Assembly: GCA_016708125.1 (NCBI GenBank)
Contig: JADJGF010000001.1
Span: 4,362,001-4,426,000, forward strand
DNA: 64,000 bases
Source of the DNA: Ignavibacteriota bacterium
GTDB lineage: Bacteria > Bacteroidota > Ignavibacteria > Ignavibacteriales > Melioribacteraceae
Direction of reading: 5' to 3'
Translations under genes and position numbers: made by a program
In this document: one piece after another, positions 42,525 to 50,918 of the stretch
Position numbering within the stretch: position 1 is the first letter of the stretch
Layout: each line of letters starts with the position of its first letter
Notes under the pieces: generated by a model
Seen by the model: the letters and a program-made list of their open reading frames with translations, nothing else
What the model was told of the DNA's origin: nothing
Database searches by the model: none

Positions 42525-44717
42525 CTACTTAAGATGAATAATTTTTTTAGAAATTGAGTTATTCTCAAAATCAAGTTTACAGAAATAAACTCCGGATGTT
42601 AAGTTTTCGGAATTTAGAAATTTGGAATAAATACCTTTCGCAAAAAATCCTTTCTCTATAACTTTAACTAATTCTCCAAGATTGTTAAATAGTCGTAATT
42701 CAACATTTCCATTTTGTGGAATTGAAAAAGTTATTTGTGTGCTTGAGTTAAAAGGATTAGGATAGTTTTGAAATAACTGAATTAATTTGGGAATTTCCGA
42801 AAATTGTTTTTCAATTTTTGTAATTCCGGACAAATCAAATTTGAAATACTCGCTTGCAAAATTATTTGGTGAAATATCTAATAAAGAATACGGCTCAACA
42901 CTTTCATTATTTTGAAGCAATATGCGAATATTGTTTTTAACATTTTCCGGATCAATTAAATTTAAAGGAATACTTAACTCTAATTGATTTGGATTATTTT
43001 TTTTTATCATTCCCAAAGCTGCACTCCAGCTCCAAGCAGAACCACCTTGACCAGTATATTTCCATAATGTTTCATTTTCAATCATGTATTCAGCGCCGGT
43101 TAGAGATGAATCTTGGTATCTGTAACCAGTGTTTTCATTATCATCAATATCAATAAAAATATGATAGAAATAATTTGACCATTCTCCCAAAATTTTATAA
43201 CTCAAATAAAAATTTTCTTCGTCAACAGTCGCCCATAAATCTTCAATGTCTGCATTGGGAAAATCGATATCGAGAATATTTTCTATTGGATTTGAATTTG
43301 TATCTAATTTTGAAATATTATTCCAATCACTGAAATTTCCATCAATAGTAATTGATGATGTTGAAAGATTTGGCGGTGTTGCCTTAATAATTTTAAAATT
43401 TTGATCTTCATTTCCAATATTATCAACAGCTCTAAGTAGAAAATAATAATCTTGATAGTTTTCTAAATTTTCTACAGAAAATGAATGATAATTTTGCTCT
43501 TGATTAAATACTGTGTTTACATTACTTATTTTAACTGAATTGTTAAAATTAAATTCTGAATTTTTCGTGTAGTAGACATTATAATTTATTGGTAAAGTCT
43601 GATCAGAAGCAATTCCCCATTGTAATTCAACTTTTTGATTTCCAGCAATTGCATTAGCTAAACCAATACCGGAATTCCAAGTCGGAGGATTTAAATCATT
43701 TGTATGTTTGTGAAAAACATCATATCTAATTTGATCTAATTCTCTTCTTGTTATATAACTTGCCCAATTGTATGCAGCAGTTTCATTTAATTGTTGTTGA
43801 ATTTTAGTACTTTCAGAAGAATCAAAATAATCAAGAGCAATAATTTTAAAACCATCCGGTTTAGAACCTTCCGTGTTTAATTTATCAGCCCAGTATGCTC
43901 TATCTCCCTCAATAAAATATGATTCAAACATAATTCCATCAATGTAAGGACGAATATTATGTGAATATGCAGATGGAATTTCCGGATCGAAATAAAATAG
44001 ACCTCTGTTTACAATTAAATATTTTTCCGGATATTGATTTCTCAACCACTCAATTAAATTTGACATTCCGCTAACCATCCATCGATATGGCCAAGGCGAC
44101 CATGGAGAAGCTGAATCAACCGTATCAAGAAAAAGTCCATCACAATTTTTTATTACTAAAGTATTATCAGCCCCGGAAGGATTTGATTTAATATAATTCC
44201 ACCATAAAGTATCTCCGGCATTAACATAGTAACTTCCCCAATTGGAATTTTGATCCGGCTCACCATTTTTGTCGGCATCGTCTAAATACCAAGAAGCAAC
44301 ACCTTTATTTGTATAAACTAAAGATTGAGTTCCCCAATCGTAATAACAAGGACCTCGTCCATCGCCAATAACAGAATTTGTATGATCTTCGCCGATTGAT
44401 AAATAACCTATTACAACAACATCATCACTTGTTCCATAAATTTTATCGTGACCTTTTTTCAATTCGGTAATCTGTTCAGTAGTTATATTCGATGGTTCAA
44501 GAATTACCAAATTAAAATCCTTTGCACGAATTATTTTTTCATCATTCCAGCTTCCGTAATAACATAAATAATCTGTGGAACTATCAATTGGCAGTTGAAC
44601 TAACTTTGAGGAATTATCTTCAGAATGCAAAATTGGCATATTTATAAAAAAAGATAAAACAAAAAGCGGCAAAATTAGTTTTAAAAATATTTTAGAAATT
44701 TTAATCATTTTTAACAA
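42525..44717 (-). CDS. Secreted GH114-like endo-alpha-1,4-polygalactosaminidase with CBM9-like and T9SS domains
   Basis: This 730-residue protein has a signal peptide (about 1-32), a GH114-type TIM barrel (about 48-345) with LCYYGSWND, VIGYLSIGED, GLFLDTVDSASPW and YLIVNRGLFYF, an FnIII-like domain (about 350-440), a CBM9-like domain (about 455-640: TIDGNFSDWNNISKLD, IEDLWATVDEENFYLSYK) and a T9SS domain (about 648-730). GH114 enzymes cut alpha-1,4-linked galactosamine polymers. The 36-nt gap to the tandem CBM9-like gene suggests co-expression. It is the first gene of locus B. Activity on galactosamine polymers is known for the family and inferred here. Confidence 0.85.
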   Translation of the reverse strand: MLKMIKISKIFLKLILPLFVLSFFINMPILHSEDNSSKLVQLPIDSSTDYLCYYGSWNDEKIIRAKDFNLVILEPSNITTEQITELKKGHDKIYGTSDDVVVIGYLSIGEDHTNSVIGDGRGPCYYDWGTQSLVYTNKGVASWYLDDADKNGEPDQNSNWGSYYVNAGDTLWWNYIKSNPSGADNTLVIKNCDGLFLDTVDSASPWSPWPYRWMVSGMSNLIEWLRNQYPEKYLIVNRGLFYFDPEIPSAYSHNIRPYIDGIMFESYFIEGDRAYWADKLNTEGSKPDGFKIIALDYFDSSESTKIQQQLNETAAYNWASYITRRELDQIRYDVFHKHTNDLNPPTWNSGIGLANAIAGNQKVELQWGIASDQTLPINYNVYYTKNSEFNFNNSVKISNVNTVFNQEQNYHSFSVENLENYQDYYFLLRAVDNIGNEDQNFKIIKATPPNLSTSSITIDGNFSDWNNISKLDTNSNPIENILDIDFPNADIEDLWATVDEENFYLSYKILGEWSNYFYHIFIDIDDNENTGYRYQDSSLTGAEYMIENETLWKYTGQGGSAWSWSAALGMIKKNNPNQLELSIPLNLIDPENVKNNIRILLQNNESVEPYSLLDISPNNFASEYFKFDLSGITKIEKQFSEIPKLIQLFQNYPNPFNSSTQITFSIPQNGNVELRLFNNLGELVKVIEKGFFAKGIYSKFLNSENLTSGVYFCKLDFENNSISKKIIHLK

Positions 44718-44890
44718 TTCGGTTTTATGAAAACTTTTTCTAAAGTTAATTTCTAAAATATTTTAATAATAGGCAAGTAATTTTTTAAATTTTTTAATAA
44801 TTATTTCAAAAAAAGGTTCTGAATTGTGAGGAAATTCTTTGATTTTTTTTTTGAATGAATTATTTTTTTTTAGGTAAGAACTGTAATAAT

Positions 44891-45790
44891 TTATTTTACA
44901 TGTTTTTCTGCGTGATAAGAGCTTCTAACTAACGGACCGGATTCAACTGCTTGAAAACCTAATTTTTTACCTTCTTCTTTATACATTGCAAATTCTTCTA
45001 ATGTAACATATCTATCAACCGGTAAATGATTTTTTGTCGGTTGTAAATATTGTCCAATTGTCATTATATCACAATTATGATTCTTCAAATCCTTCATTAT
45101 TTCTAAAACTTCTTCGGTTTTTTCACCAATTCCAACCATAATTCCGCTTTTGGTTTTTAACCCTTTTGATTTAAACCATTTTATCAAATTTAAACTTCGC
45201 TGGTAATTTGCTTGAGGTCTTACGGCGTGATATAATCTCTGCACAGTTTCTAAATTATGATTTAAAATATCCGGTGGATTTTGCATAATAATTTCAAACG
45301 CTTCTTCATCGCCTTGAAAATCCGGAATTAAAATTTCAACCGTACATTGAGAAGCTTTCTCTCTAATTAATTCAACTGTTTTAGAAAATATTGCTGCGCC
45401 GCCGTCTTTTAATTCATCACGATTTACGGAAGTAATTACAACGTGTTTTAAACCTAAATCTATTACAGATTGCACAACACGGTTTGGTTCATCCCAATCT
45501 AAAAAAGTTGGTCTTCCAGATTTTACATCACAAAATCCGCAAGTTCTTGTACACGTATCTCCCAAAATCATATATGTTGCGGTTCGACTGTTCCAACATT
45601 CAGCTAAATTCGGACATTTCGCTTCTTCGCAAACAGTGTTGAGTTTTGATCTTCGCATCATTGAAAGAACTTCACGATAATTATCACCGGAAGGCAATCT
45701 CACTTTTAACCAATCCGGCCTTCTTCCCAATTCAGCTTTTTCATGTTCAACATTATCTTTGTATTCTCTTTGATGCTTATTTAATTTCAT
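44891..45790 (-). CDS. lipA: Lipoyl synthase
   Basis: This radical SAM enzyme inserts two sulfurs into protein-bound octanoate. The 299-residue protein has both cysteine sets: CEEAKCPNLAEC (auxiliary cluster) and CTRTCGFC (SAM cluster), plus the family end GPLVRSSYHAEKH. It lies alone on the minus strand, divergent from the zf-TFIIB gene, with the shared 175-nt region holding both promoters. lipB and a lipoate-dependent dehydrogenase lie within 10 kb. Confidence 0.97.
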   Translation of the reverse strand: MKLNKHQREYKDNVEHEKAELGRRPDWLKVRLPSGDNYREVLSMMRRSKLNTVCEEAKCPNLAECWNSRTATYMILGDTCTRTCGFCDVKSGRPTFLDWDEPNRVVQSVIDLGLKHVVITSVNRDELKDGGAAIFSKTVELIREKASQCTVEILIPDFQGDEEAFEIIMQNPPDILNHNLETVQRLYHAVRPQANYQRSLNLIKWFKSKGLKTKSGIMVGIGEKTEEVLEIMKDLKNHNCDIMTIGQYLQPTKNHLPVDRYVTLEEFAMYKEEGKKLGFQAVESGPLVRSSYHAEKHVK

Positions 45791-45965
45791 TATCTAAACT
45801 TTCTAATTTTATGATGTATAAAATAATCAAAACATTTCTTTTATATTCATATTTACGAAAATTACATAATTACTTTTTATCTTAACTTACTTTAAATCTT
45901 TATGAACTTTAGGCACTTTCTTTTAATTATTTATTATATTTACTAATAGTTGAATTGAGAAAATT

Positions 45966-46373
45966 ATGTTTTGCCCAAGCTGTAAAAATCCAATGATTGT
46001 TTTAGAATTTGAAGGAATTGAAACCGATTATTGCCCAAACTGTGAAGGCATTTGGTTAGATTCCGGCGAACTTGAATTATTTCTTGAAGATTCAAAAGAT
46101 AAACAAGAACTGTTAAATTCTTTTAAACCAGCGAAAGAAGAAAAAGAAAATAAACGAAGATGCCCGATCTGCAACAGAAAAATGGGTAAAACAAGAGTTA
46201 GCGATGATAAAGATATTGTTCTCGATGAATGTAAAAATGGTCACGGATTATGGTTTGATAAGGGTGAAATCCTTGAAGTAATCAAAGAAGGTTCGATAAA
46301 TAAAAACAATAAAATCATTAATGTTTTAGAAGATATGTATAAAATGAAAATTGAAAAAGTAGTTAGTAGTTAG
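45966..46373 (+). CDS. zf-TFIIB-type zinc-ribbon protein
   Basis: This 135-residue protein has two related zinc-ribbon units: CPSCKNPMIVLEFEGIETDY with CPNC and GIWLDSGEL, and CPICNRKMGKTRV followed by DECKNGHGLWFDKGE, in which the second pair is Cys/His. This is the zf-TFIIB-type pattern of proteins often found near LemA and M48 protease genes. The function is not established; a regulatory or chaperone-like role has been suggested for relatives. It starts a three-gene co-directional set with LemA and the protease. Confidence 0.85.
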   Translation: MFCPSCKNPMIVLEFEGIETDYCPNCEGIWLDSGELELFLEDSKDKQELLNSFKPAKEEKENKRRCPICNRKMGKTRVSDDKDIVLDECKNGHGLWFDKGEILEVIKEGSINKNNKIINVLEDMYKMKIEKVVSS

Positions 46374-46401
46374 AATTTAGAATAAAAAAAATGGAGGATA
46401 A

Positions 46402-46956
46402 ATGAGTGCATTTTTAATTTTTGTAATAGCAATTGCTGTAATTGCAATGTATGCAGTTTCAATTTATAATGCATTAGTTCGCTTGCGAAATCAAGTAAAA
46501 AATGCTTGGTCGCAGATTGATGTGCAGTTAAAAAGAAGACATGATTTAATTCCTAATTTGATAGAAACTGTTAAAGGATATATGAATCATGAAAGAGCAA
46601 CTTTAGAAAATATTACCAAAGCCAGAAGTGCCGCAGTTGACGCAACTTCAGTTGCAGATAAATCCAAAGCAGAATCTGAATTAAGCGGAGCTTTGCAGAA
46701 ATTTAATTTAGTTGTTGAAAATTATCCCGATTTAAAAGCAAACCAGAATTTTCTTGCACTACAAGAAGAATTGACAGCAACGGAAAATAAAATTTCTTTT
46801 TCACGACAAAATTATAACGATCAAGTTTTATTCTATAATAATAAAATTGAAATGTTTCCATCTAATATTGTTGCCGGAATGTTCAAATTTATTAAAGAAG
46901 AATTTTTTGAAATTGAAGTTGCAGCAGAACGCGAAGTACCGAAAGTACAATTTTAA
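46402..46956 (+). CDS. LemA-family membrane protein
   Basis: This 184-residue protein has a single N-terminal membrane helix (about 3-21), then a long helical bundle. Landmarks are YNALVRLRNQVKNAWSQIDV and QLKRRHDLIPNLIETVKGY, which identify the family. The role of LemA is unknown; it is often encoded next to M48/HtpX proteases, as here. The start is preceded by GGAGG (46393-46397). Confidence 0.95.
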   Translation: MSAFLIFVIAIAVIAMYAVSIYNALVRLRNQVKNAWSQIDVQLKRRHDLIPNLIETVKGYMNHERATLENITKARSAAVDATSVADKSKAESELSGALQKFNLVVENYPDLKANQNFLALQEELTATENKISFSRQNYNDQVLFYNNKIEMFPSNIVAGMFKFIKEEFFEIEVAAEREVPKVQF

Positions 46957-46960
46957 GAAA

Positions 46961-47135
46961 ATAAATCTCAAATAATAAAAAACATATTACAAATAAATAA
47001 CAAAGTGCAAATTCTAAATTGAAATTTTAGTTTAGTACATTTTATAAAGAATGATATCAATAAATTTCTTTTTGATATTTTAATTTGAATTTTGCTATTT
47101 GTTTTTTTTATTATTTGAATTTTGAGATTTTATAT
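46961..47135. repeat. Gene-less imperfect palindrome, ~170 bp
   Basis: The left arm (ATAAATCTCAAATAATAAAA) and the reverse complement of the right end (AAATCTCAAAATTCAAATAA) match with gaps, and a GATATCAA / TTGATATT dyad (47053-47078) sits near the centre. It fills most of the 223-nt gap between LemA and the protease. Its A/T word content resembles the flanks of the four-helix-bundle gene at 6.9 kb. Confidence 0.55.
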
Positions 47136-47179
47136 TTTTTGACTTTTCACTTTTTGACTAATAACTTTTAACTTATTTT

Positions 47180-48394
47180 ATGTGGGAATTAATCCAAGCA
47201 AATAGACGAAAGTCAATTATACTTTTTTTTGCAATGGGAATTATCCTTCTGCTTCTAGGATATTTTGTTGGAGAAACTTTTCTTGGTTATGGAAGAGGTT
47301 CATTTGGAATTTTAATTGCATTTGTAATTTGGGTAGTACTTTCGGCAATAAGTTATTTTGCGGGGAGTTCAATAATTCTTTCAATTAGCAATGCAAAAGA
47401 AGTTACAAAGGAAGTACATCCGCAACTATTTAATATTGTGGAAGAAATGTCTATAGCCGCAAATCTTCCAAAAATTCCTAAAATATTTATTGTAAATGAG
47501 CAAGCCCCTAACGCTTTTGCGACGGGAAGAAAACCCGAAGACAGCGTTGTTGCAGTAACTGCGGGATTGCTAAGCCAATTAAATAGAAACGAACTTCAAG
47601 GAGTAATTGCTCATGAAATTTCGCACATTATAAATAGAGATGTTTTATTTATGACATTTGCCGGAATTATGCTGGGCATAATTGTTATTATTTCAGAAGT
47701 TTTTACTCGTGGTTATTTTTTCGGCGGCGGCTCATTAAATAGATACAAAAATAAATCATCCAATGGTGGAAACGAGCAAATTATTCTTTTACTATTTTCT
47801 ATAATATTTATGATAACCGCTCCGTTCTTAGCTCAACTTTTATATTTTGCAATTTCAAGAAAACGTGAATACCTTGCAGACGCAAGCGCAGTAAGGTTAA
47901 CTCGTTATCCGGAAGGATTGGCAAATGCATTGGAAAAATTATCTCTAAACAGATTTAATTTAAATTCTGCTAATAAGGCAACAGCGGGAATGTATATTGT
48001 AAATCCACTTAAAAAAACTGGAATGCAGATTGAAGATTTGTCTTCCACACATCCGCCGATTTCTGAACGAATAAAAATATTACGCGGAATGATGCATGGT
48101 GCTGATTTTGCTGACTATCAAACGGTTTACAATAAAATTAAAAATAATTCAGAACAAATAATTCCAGCTTCCGGACTTAAAACAAAAGTAGATATTCCAA
48201 TATTATCGCAAATAAAAAATGTTACAAATATTGGGAAGAAAGAAGAACAAAGAAAACTTGGTGATATTGTAATGAATGTAAATGGATATAATTTTTACAA
48301 TTGCAAATGCGGAGTTACAATTAAAGTTCCCCCAACTTTTAAAGGAAATTCTGTAAAATGTCCAAGATGCGGGGAAGTTAATATTACAAATTAA
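47180..48394 (+). CDS. M48-family membrane metalloprotease (HtpX-like) with C-terminal zinc ribbon
   Basis: This 404-residue protease has two N-terminal membrane helices (about 13-32 and 42-62), the zinc motif HEISH (His145, Glu146, His149), another hydrophobic pair (about 155-175 and 200-225) and the third ligand in SRKREYLADASA (Glu230). This matches HtpX-type quality-control proteases. The last 30 residues add a zinc ribbon (CKCG...CPRCG), which is unusual for HtpX and resembles the ribbon in the nearby zf-TFIIB gene. It follows LemA, a common pairing. Confidence 0.92.
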   Translation: MWELIQANRRKSIILFFAMGIILLLLGYFVGETFLGYGRGSFGILIAFVIWVVLSAISYFAGSSIILSISNAKEVTKEVHPQLFNIVEEMSIAANLPKIPKIFIVNEQAPNAFATGRKPEDSVVAVTAGLLSQLNRNELQGVIAHEISHIINRDVLFMTFAGIMLGIIVIISEVFTRGYFFGGGSLNRYKNKSSNGGNEQIILLLFSIIFMITAPFLAQLLYFAISRKREYLADASAVRLTRYPEGLANALEKLSLNRFNLNSANKATAGMYIVNPLKKTGMQIEDLSSTHPPISERIKILRGMMHGADFADYQTVYNKIKNNSEQIIPASGLKTKVDIPILSQIKNVTNIGKKEEQRKLGDIVMNVNGYNFYNCKCGVTIKVPPTFKGNSVKCPRCGEVNITN

Positions 48395-48506
48395 ACTAAG
48401 TTCACGTCAAAATTTTCTAAAATATCTTCAAAAATATTCTGCTGACTATGTAATTAGCTTATAGAAAATCATGAGCAGGGTTTAGTCAAATTATTTGTTT
48501 TATTTC

Positions 48507-48520
48507 TACGTATTTACGTA
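48507..48520. promoter_or_regulatory. TACGTA-TT-TACGTA dyad upstream of the antitoxin gene
   Basis: Two TACGTA units separated by TT form a perfect dyad about 80 nt before the antitoxin start. Position suggests a possible operator for the toxin-antitoxin operon; there is no other support. Confidence 0.3.
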
Positions 48521-48601
48521 TCCAAACTGGAATTGAATATAAAATTTTATAATTGCTACTATACTTGTTTTTTATCATATTGCCATAAAAAGAGTTTCGA
48601 T

Positions 48602-48832
48602 ATGCCTCAATTATCTTTATACGTTGATGATGATACATTAAAAAAAGTTGCGAAAGCAGCAAAGCTTGAAAATAAATCTATTTCAAAGTGGGTTTCATCA
48701 AAAATAAAATCTTCTCTTAGTAATTCTTGGCCAGAAGATTGGTTTAGTTTATTCGGATCAATATATGATGAATCATTTGGTTCTATCATAAAATTAGAAT
48801 TCAAAAATGATTCTGAAAGAGAATTCTTATGA
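48602..48832 (+). CDS. Ribbon-helix-helix-like antitoxin
   Basis: This 76-residue protein starts with a strand and two helices (MPQLSLYVDDDTLKKVAKAA, then ENKSISKWVSSKI), typical of RHH-type antitoxins, and ends in an acidic-aromatic tail that would bind the toxin (SWPEDWFSLFGS). The start at 48602 gives this normal N-terminus; an in-frame ATG 69 nt upstream would add an unlikely cysteine-rich leader. It overlaps the PIN gene by 4 nt (ATGA). Confidence 0.85.
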   Translation: MPQLSLYVDDDTLKKVAKAAKLENKSISKWVSSKIKSSLSNSWPEDWFSLFGSIYDESFGSIIKLEFKNDSEREFL

Positions 48833-49226
48833 AGTATTTTATAGATACGAATATCTGTATTAATTTTTAAAAGGAACATCAAGTAAGTTGCATGAAAATT
48901 TTCAAAAGATAAATCCAAGTGATATTAAAATTCCTTCAATTTTAAAAGCTGAACTTCTTTATGGTGTTAATAAAAGTAAAAAGAAGAAGGAAAATTTGGA
49001 AATAGTAAATAAATTCTTATTCCCTTTTGAAATTGTGCCATTTGATTCAGAAGCTGCTGAATTTTATTCACAAATAAGATATCAACTTGAGAGTTCTGGA
49101 AATGTTATAGGTCCAAACGATTTGATAATAGCATCAACCGTTCTCGCAAACAAAGCAATTTTAATCACGAATAATGAAAGAGAGTTTAAAAGAGTACAAA
49201 ATCTAAAAGTTAAAAACTGGATTTAA
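48829..49226 (+). pseudogene. PIN-domain toxin (VapC-like) broken by a frameshift
   Basis: The frame opens with MKYFIDTNICINF and then hits TAA at 48868-48870. One more T in the T5 run at 48864-48868 would read on into LKGTSSKLHENF and a normal PIN remainder, with Glu in SILKAELLYG and Asp in GPNDLIIASTVLA and NNEREF. The full toxin would be about 132 residues. The antitoxin before it is intact. This could be a true mutation, an assembly error in a homopolymer, or slippage control. A later ATG at 48888 gives a 112-residue product without the first Asp. Confidence 0.8.
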
Positions 49227-50774
49227 CTAAACACTGCTCACATCAAAATTTTCTAATGTATCTTTAACAAATTTTAAAAACTTTCCGCCCAACATTCCAT
49301 CGACTAATCTATGATCATGACTTAAAGTTAAATACATCATTGGTCTTATTCCTATTGTATCATTTCCATCAATATCAATTATTACCGGTTTTTTAACAAC
49401 CGCACCAACACCAAGAATTGCAACTTCCGGCTGATTTATAATCGGCGTGCCAAACAACGCACCAAAAACTCCGTAATTCGTAATTGAAAAAGTTCCGTCA
49501 ATAACATCATCCGCTGAAAGCCCTTTATTTCTTGCTTTTGTACTGATTTCAGAAATTGCTTTTGCTAAACCAATAATATTTTTTTCTTCCGAATTTTTAA
49601 TATTGGGTACAATTAATCCATTTGGCTCAAGTGCAACGGCAATTCCCAAATTAATATTTTTCTTAACAACAATATTTTCTCCTTCAATTGAAGCATTAAC
49701 CAAAGGAAATTCTTTTAACGCTCTAATTGATGCATAAGATATAAAAGCCATATATGTTAGTTTTATATTTTCTTCTTTAAGAAAACGGTCTCTATTTTTT
49801 TCAATGAAGTTGTAAATTTTTGTCATATCAACTTCCATAATTTCGGATACATGAACGGAAGTATCACGACTTTTAATCATATGACCCATTATTTTTTTAC
49901 GGATATTATCCATTGGAATTACTTCATCTTTTCCTTCCGAAAATTTAAATTCCTTTTCTGTGGCTTTTGTTAAACTTGATTTAGCTGCACCTTTAGTTTT
50001 AATATAATTCTGAATATCACTTTTTGTAACTCTTCCATTAATTCCGGTACCTTCAATAAATTCCAATTCAGATTGTGAAATTCCTTCCTTGCTTGCAATA
50101 TTCATAACCAATGGCGAATAAAATTTGTTTGAATGAATTTTTGGAAGATTAGTTTTTTTTATCGGTTCAATTTTTTGCTTATCTATAATTTCTATTTCAT
50201 TTGCCGGATCATTTTCTTTTACTTTTGTTATTCCGGTTTTTGTAGAAATTCGCGCAACAATTTTCCCAACTTCAACAACATCATTTACGTTAAATAAAAT
50301 TTCGGAAATAATTCCATCAACCGGTGATGGAACTTCCGTGTCAACTTTATCTGTACTAATTTCATAAATTATTTCATCAACCTTTACAGAATCACCGACA
50401 TTTTTATGCCATTTAATAATTGTACCTTCTGTAATTGATTCTCCCATTTTAGGCATTGGCAATTCAACAATTGAGCCTAATTGATTTGTTGAAGGAATTT
50501 CTTCATTCTTTTCTTCAACATGAGTTTCATTTTCACCGTTGGTTTCAATAATTGCAACAACTTCATTTATTGGAATTGTTTCATTTTCGTAAGCTTTAAT
50601 TTCAATTAAAATTCCATCTGCCGGCGAAGGAATTTCGGTATCAACTTTATCAGTTGTAATTTCATAAATTATTTCATCTTTCTTAACAGCATCGCCAATT
50701 TTTTTATGCCATTTTATAATTGTACCTTCATTTATACTTTCACCCATTTTCGGCATAATAATATTTACTTTCAT
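49227..50774 (-). CDS. 2-oxoacid dehydrogenase E2 (dihydrolipoyl acyltransferase) with two lipoyl domains
   Basis: This 515-residue protein has two lipoyl domains (about 1-77 and 97-177), each with the lipoylated lysine in TTDKVDTEIPSP or STDKVDTEVPSP. A peripheral-subunit-binding domain (about 222-260: YSPLVMNIASKEGISQSEL) and the acyltransferase core follow, with the catalytic HDHRLVDGM near the end. It transfers an acyl group from E1 to CoA. The 144-nt gap from the E1 gene holds no visible feature. Branched-chain specificity is likely but not proven; no E3 gene was seen. Confidence 0.92.
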   Translation of the reverse strand: MKVNIIMPKMGESINEGTIIKWHKKIGDAVKKDEIIYEITTDKVDTEIPSPADGILIEIKAYENETIPINEVVAIIETNGENETHVEEKNEEIPSTNQLGSIVELPMPKMGESITEGTIIKWHKNVGDSVKVDEIIYEISTDKVDTEVPSPVDGIISEILFNVNDVVEVGKIVARISTKTGITKVKENDPANEIEIIDKQKIEPIKKTNLPKIHSNKFYSPLVMNIASKEGISQSELEFIEGTGINGRVTKSDIQNYIKTKGAAKSSLTKATEKEFKFSEGKDEVIPMDNIRKKIMGHMIKSRDTSVHVSEIMEVDMTKIYNFIEKNRDRFLKEENIKLTYMAFISYASIRALKEFPLVNASIEGENIVVKKNINLGIAVALEPNGLIVPNIKNSEEKNIIGLAKAISEISTKARNKGLSADDVIDGTFSITNYGVFGALFGTPIINQPEVAILGVGAVVKKPVIIDIDGNDTIGIRPMMYLTLSHDHRLVDGMLGGKFLKFVKDTLENFDVSSV

Positions 50775-50918
50775 TTTTTCTCCAAAATCTGCAATTGTTA
50801 ATTCAAATTACTTTGAAAAAATTTTAATCTTAATTTTGTGACTTTAAATTTCTAAAAATAATTAATTGATTCTTATGTCTCCCAAAACGGACTCCTCAGA
50901 ATAATTAAATATTATAAA

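Noticed and set aside
44741..44748. TAACTTTA element upstream of the GH114 gene as a promoter
   Set aside because: It matches the downstream promoter element, but no TTG lies at the right distance (nearest spacing about 25 nt).
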